Part shown: in pieces, positions 38,124 to 38,312 of the stretch
Layout: each line of letters begins with the position of its first letter
Position numbering within the stretch: the first letter of the stretch is position 1
Origin: CAYUWM01 sp964448395
GTDB taxonomy: Bacteria; Chloroflexota; Dehalococcoidia; E44-bin15
Direction of reading: 5' to 3'
DNA length: 38,312 bases
Assembly (NCBI GenBank): GCA_964448395.1
Contig: CAYUWM010000008.1
Coordinates: 1-38,312, forward strand
The notes under the pieces: model-generated
What the model was told of the DNA's origin: nothing
The model's input: the letters and a program-made list of their open reading frames with translations, nothing else
The model's database searches: none
Program-made: the position numbers and the translations under genes

Positions 38124-38312
38124 ATGGCAGATGAAGATGGACTGGAAGAAGTAACCCAGGCAACAGCCGGGGGAGGGGGATTCCCCACGTGGGCCATATG
38201 GCTGATAGTGGCGGCGGTGGTCATCATCGCCATTGTAGTAGTGGTGGTGGTACTGTTCGTCGTCGATAGCGGGCCGCCGAACCAGGCGCCGACCATCGGC
38301 AGCCTGGTGCCC
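38124..38312 (+). CDS. Membrane-anchored surface protein, N-terminal part only (partial)
   Basis: The frame of 63 codons is open to the window edge. A short acidic N-terminus (MADEDGLEEVTQ) and a Gly run are followed by one strongly hydrophobic helix (WAIWLIVAAVVIIAIVVVVVVLFVV). Then comes VDSGPPNQAPTIGSLVP, which reads like the start of an extracellular Ig-like or PKD-like domain. It is probably a single-pass protein with its main part outside the cell. The start is well supported by AAGGAGG and an upstream promoter. The function lies in the missing part. Confidence 0.75.
   Translation, partial: MADEDGLEEVTQATAGGGGFPTWAIWLIVAAVVIIAIVVVVVVLFVVDSGPPNQAPTIGSLVP

Overview
This window looks like a scaffold from a high-G+C draft genome, probably metagenome-assembled, because it contains a run of exactly 100 Ns at 11961-12060. 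The best guess is a Chloroflexota bacterium related to Dehalococcoidia. This is inferred from gene content: split R-specific beta-oxidation genes, Rieske, EthD and ketosteroid-dehydrogenase-like enzymes, a TldD/TldE pair and an ACL5-like aminopropyltransferase. Taxonomy was not tested. Another sign is the repeated placement of TATAAT-like -10 boxes a few bases before start codons, which suggests leaderless or very short-leader mRNAs.

Layout, left to right. 1-3050 (minus): an unrecognised partial gene with a nearby 90%-identical copy of its 5' end, a DUF3096-type microprotein, a Rieske oxygenase, and two secreted or anchored small proteins. 3160-6391 (plus): two tandem DoxX/MauE-like membrane proteins, speD-speE and a low-molecular-weight phosphatase. 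6447-7421: an MFE-2-type SDR and its terminator. 7496-7634: a candidate structured small RNA with its own promoter and terminator. 7694-9850: a PcrA/UvrD helicase. 10044-11960: two MaoC-type half-hydratases and a second MFE-2-type SDR, cut by the gap. 12074-16260 (minus): tldD, pmbA, a HEAT-repeat protein and a GNAT acetyltransferase. 16389-22144 (plus): a CPA2 antiporter, histidine phosphatase, endonuclease III, metallopeptidase, thiolase, argC and tRNA-Glu.

22216-27494 is visibly AT-richer and holds a GH31 glycosidase, a xylulokinase-like FGGY kinase and a xylose-isomerase-like protein. Together these suggest use of xylose-containing oligosaccharides. 27616-30929 (minus) is a three-gene oxidative catabolic operon: a KstD-like flavoprotein, an SDR and an EthD protein. 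31029-34201 (plus) is a tightly overlapping operon of a 2-hydroxyacid dehydrogenase, an LsrK-like FGGY kinase and a class II aldolase, which looks like an oxidise/phosphorylate/cleave pathway for an unknown polyol or sugar acid. 34206-38312 carries a conserved small protein, two paralogous four-helix membrane proteins with C-terminal TPR units (one with a collagen-like linker), fxsA, a basic microprotein, msrB, and further membrane or surface proteins.

The most unusual signals are the candidate RNA at 7532-7634, the collagen-like linker at 36175-36381, the three-enzyme cluster at 31029-34201, the ACL5-type aminopropyltransferase, and the recurring start-proximal -10 boxes. No CRISPR array, transposase, integrase or phage gene was seen.
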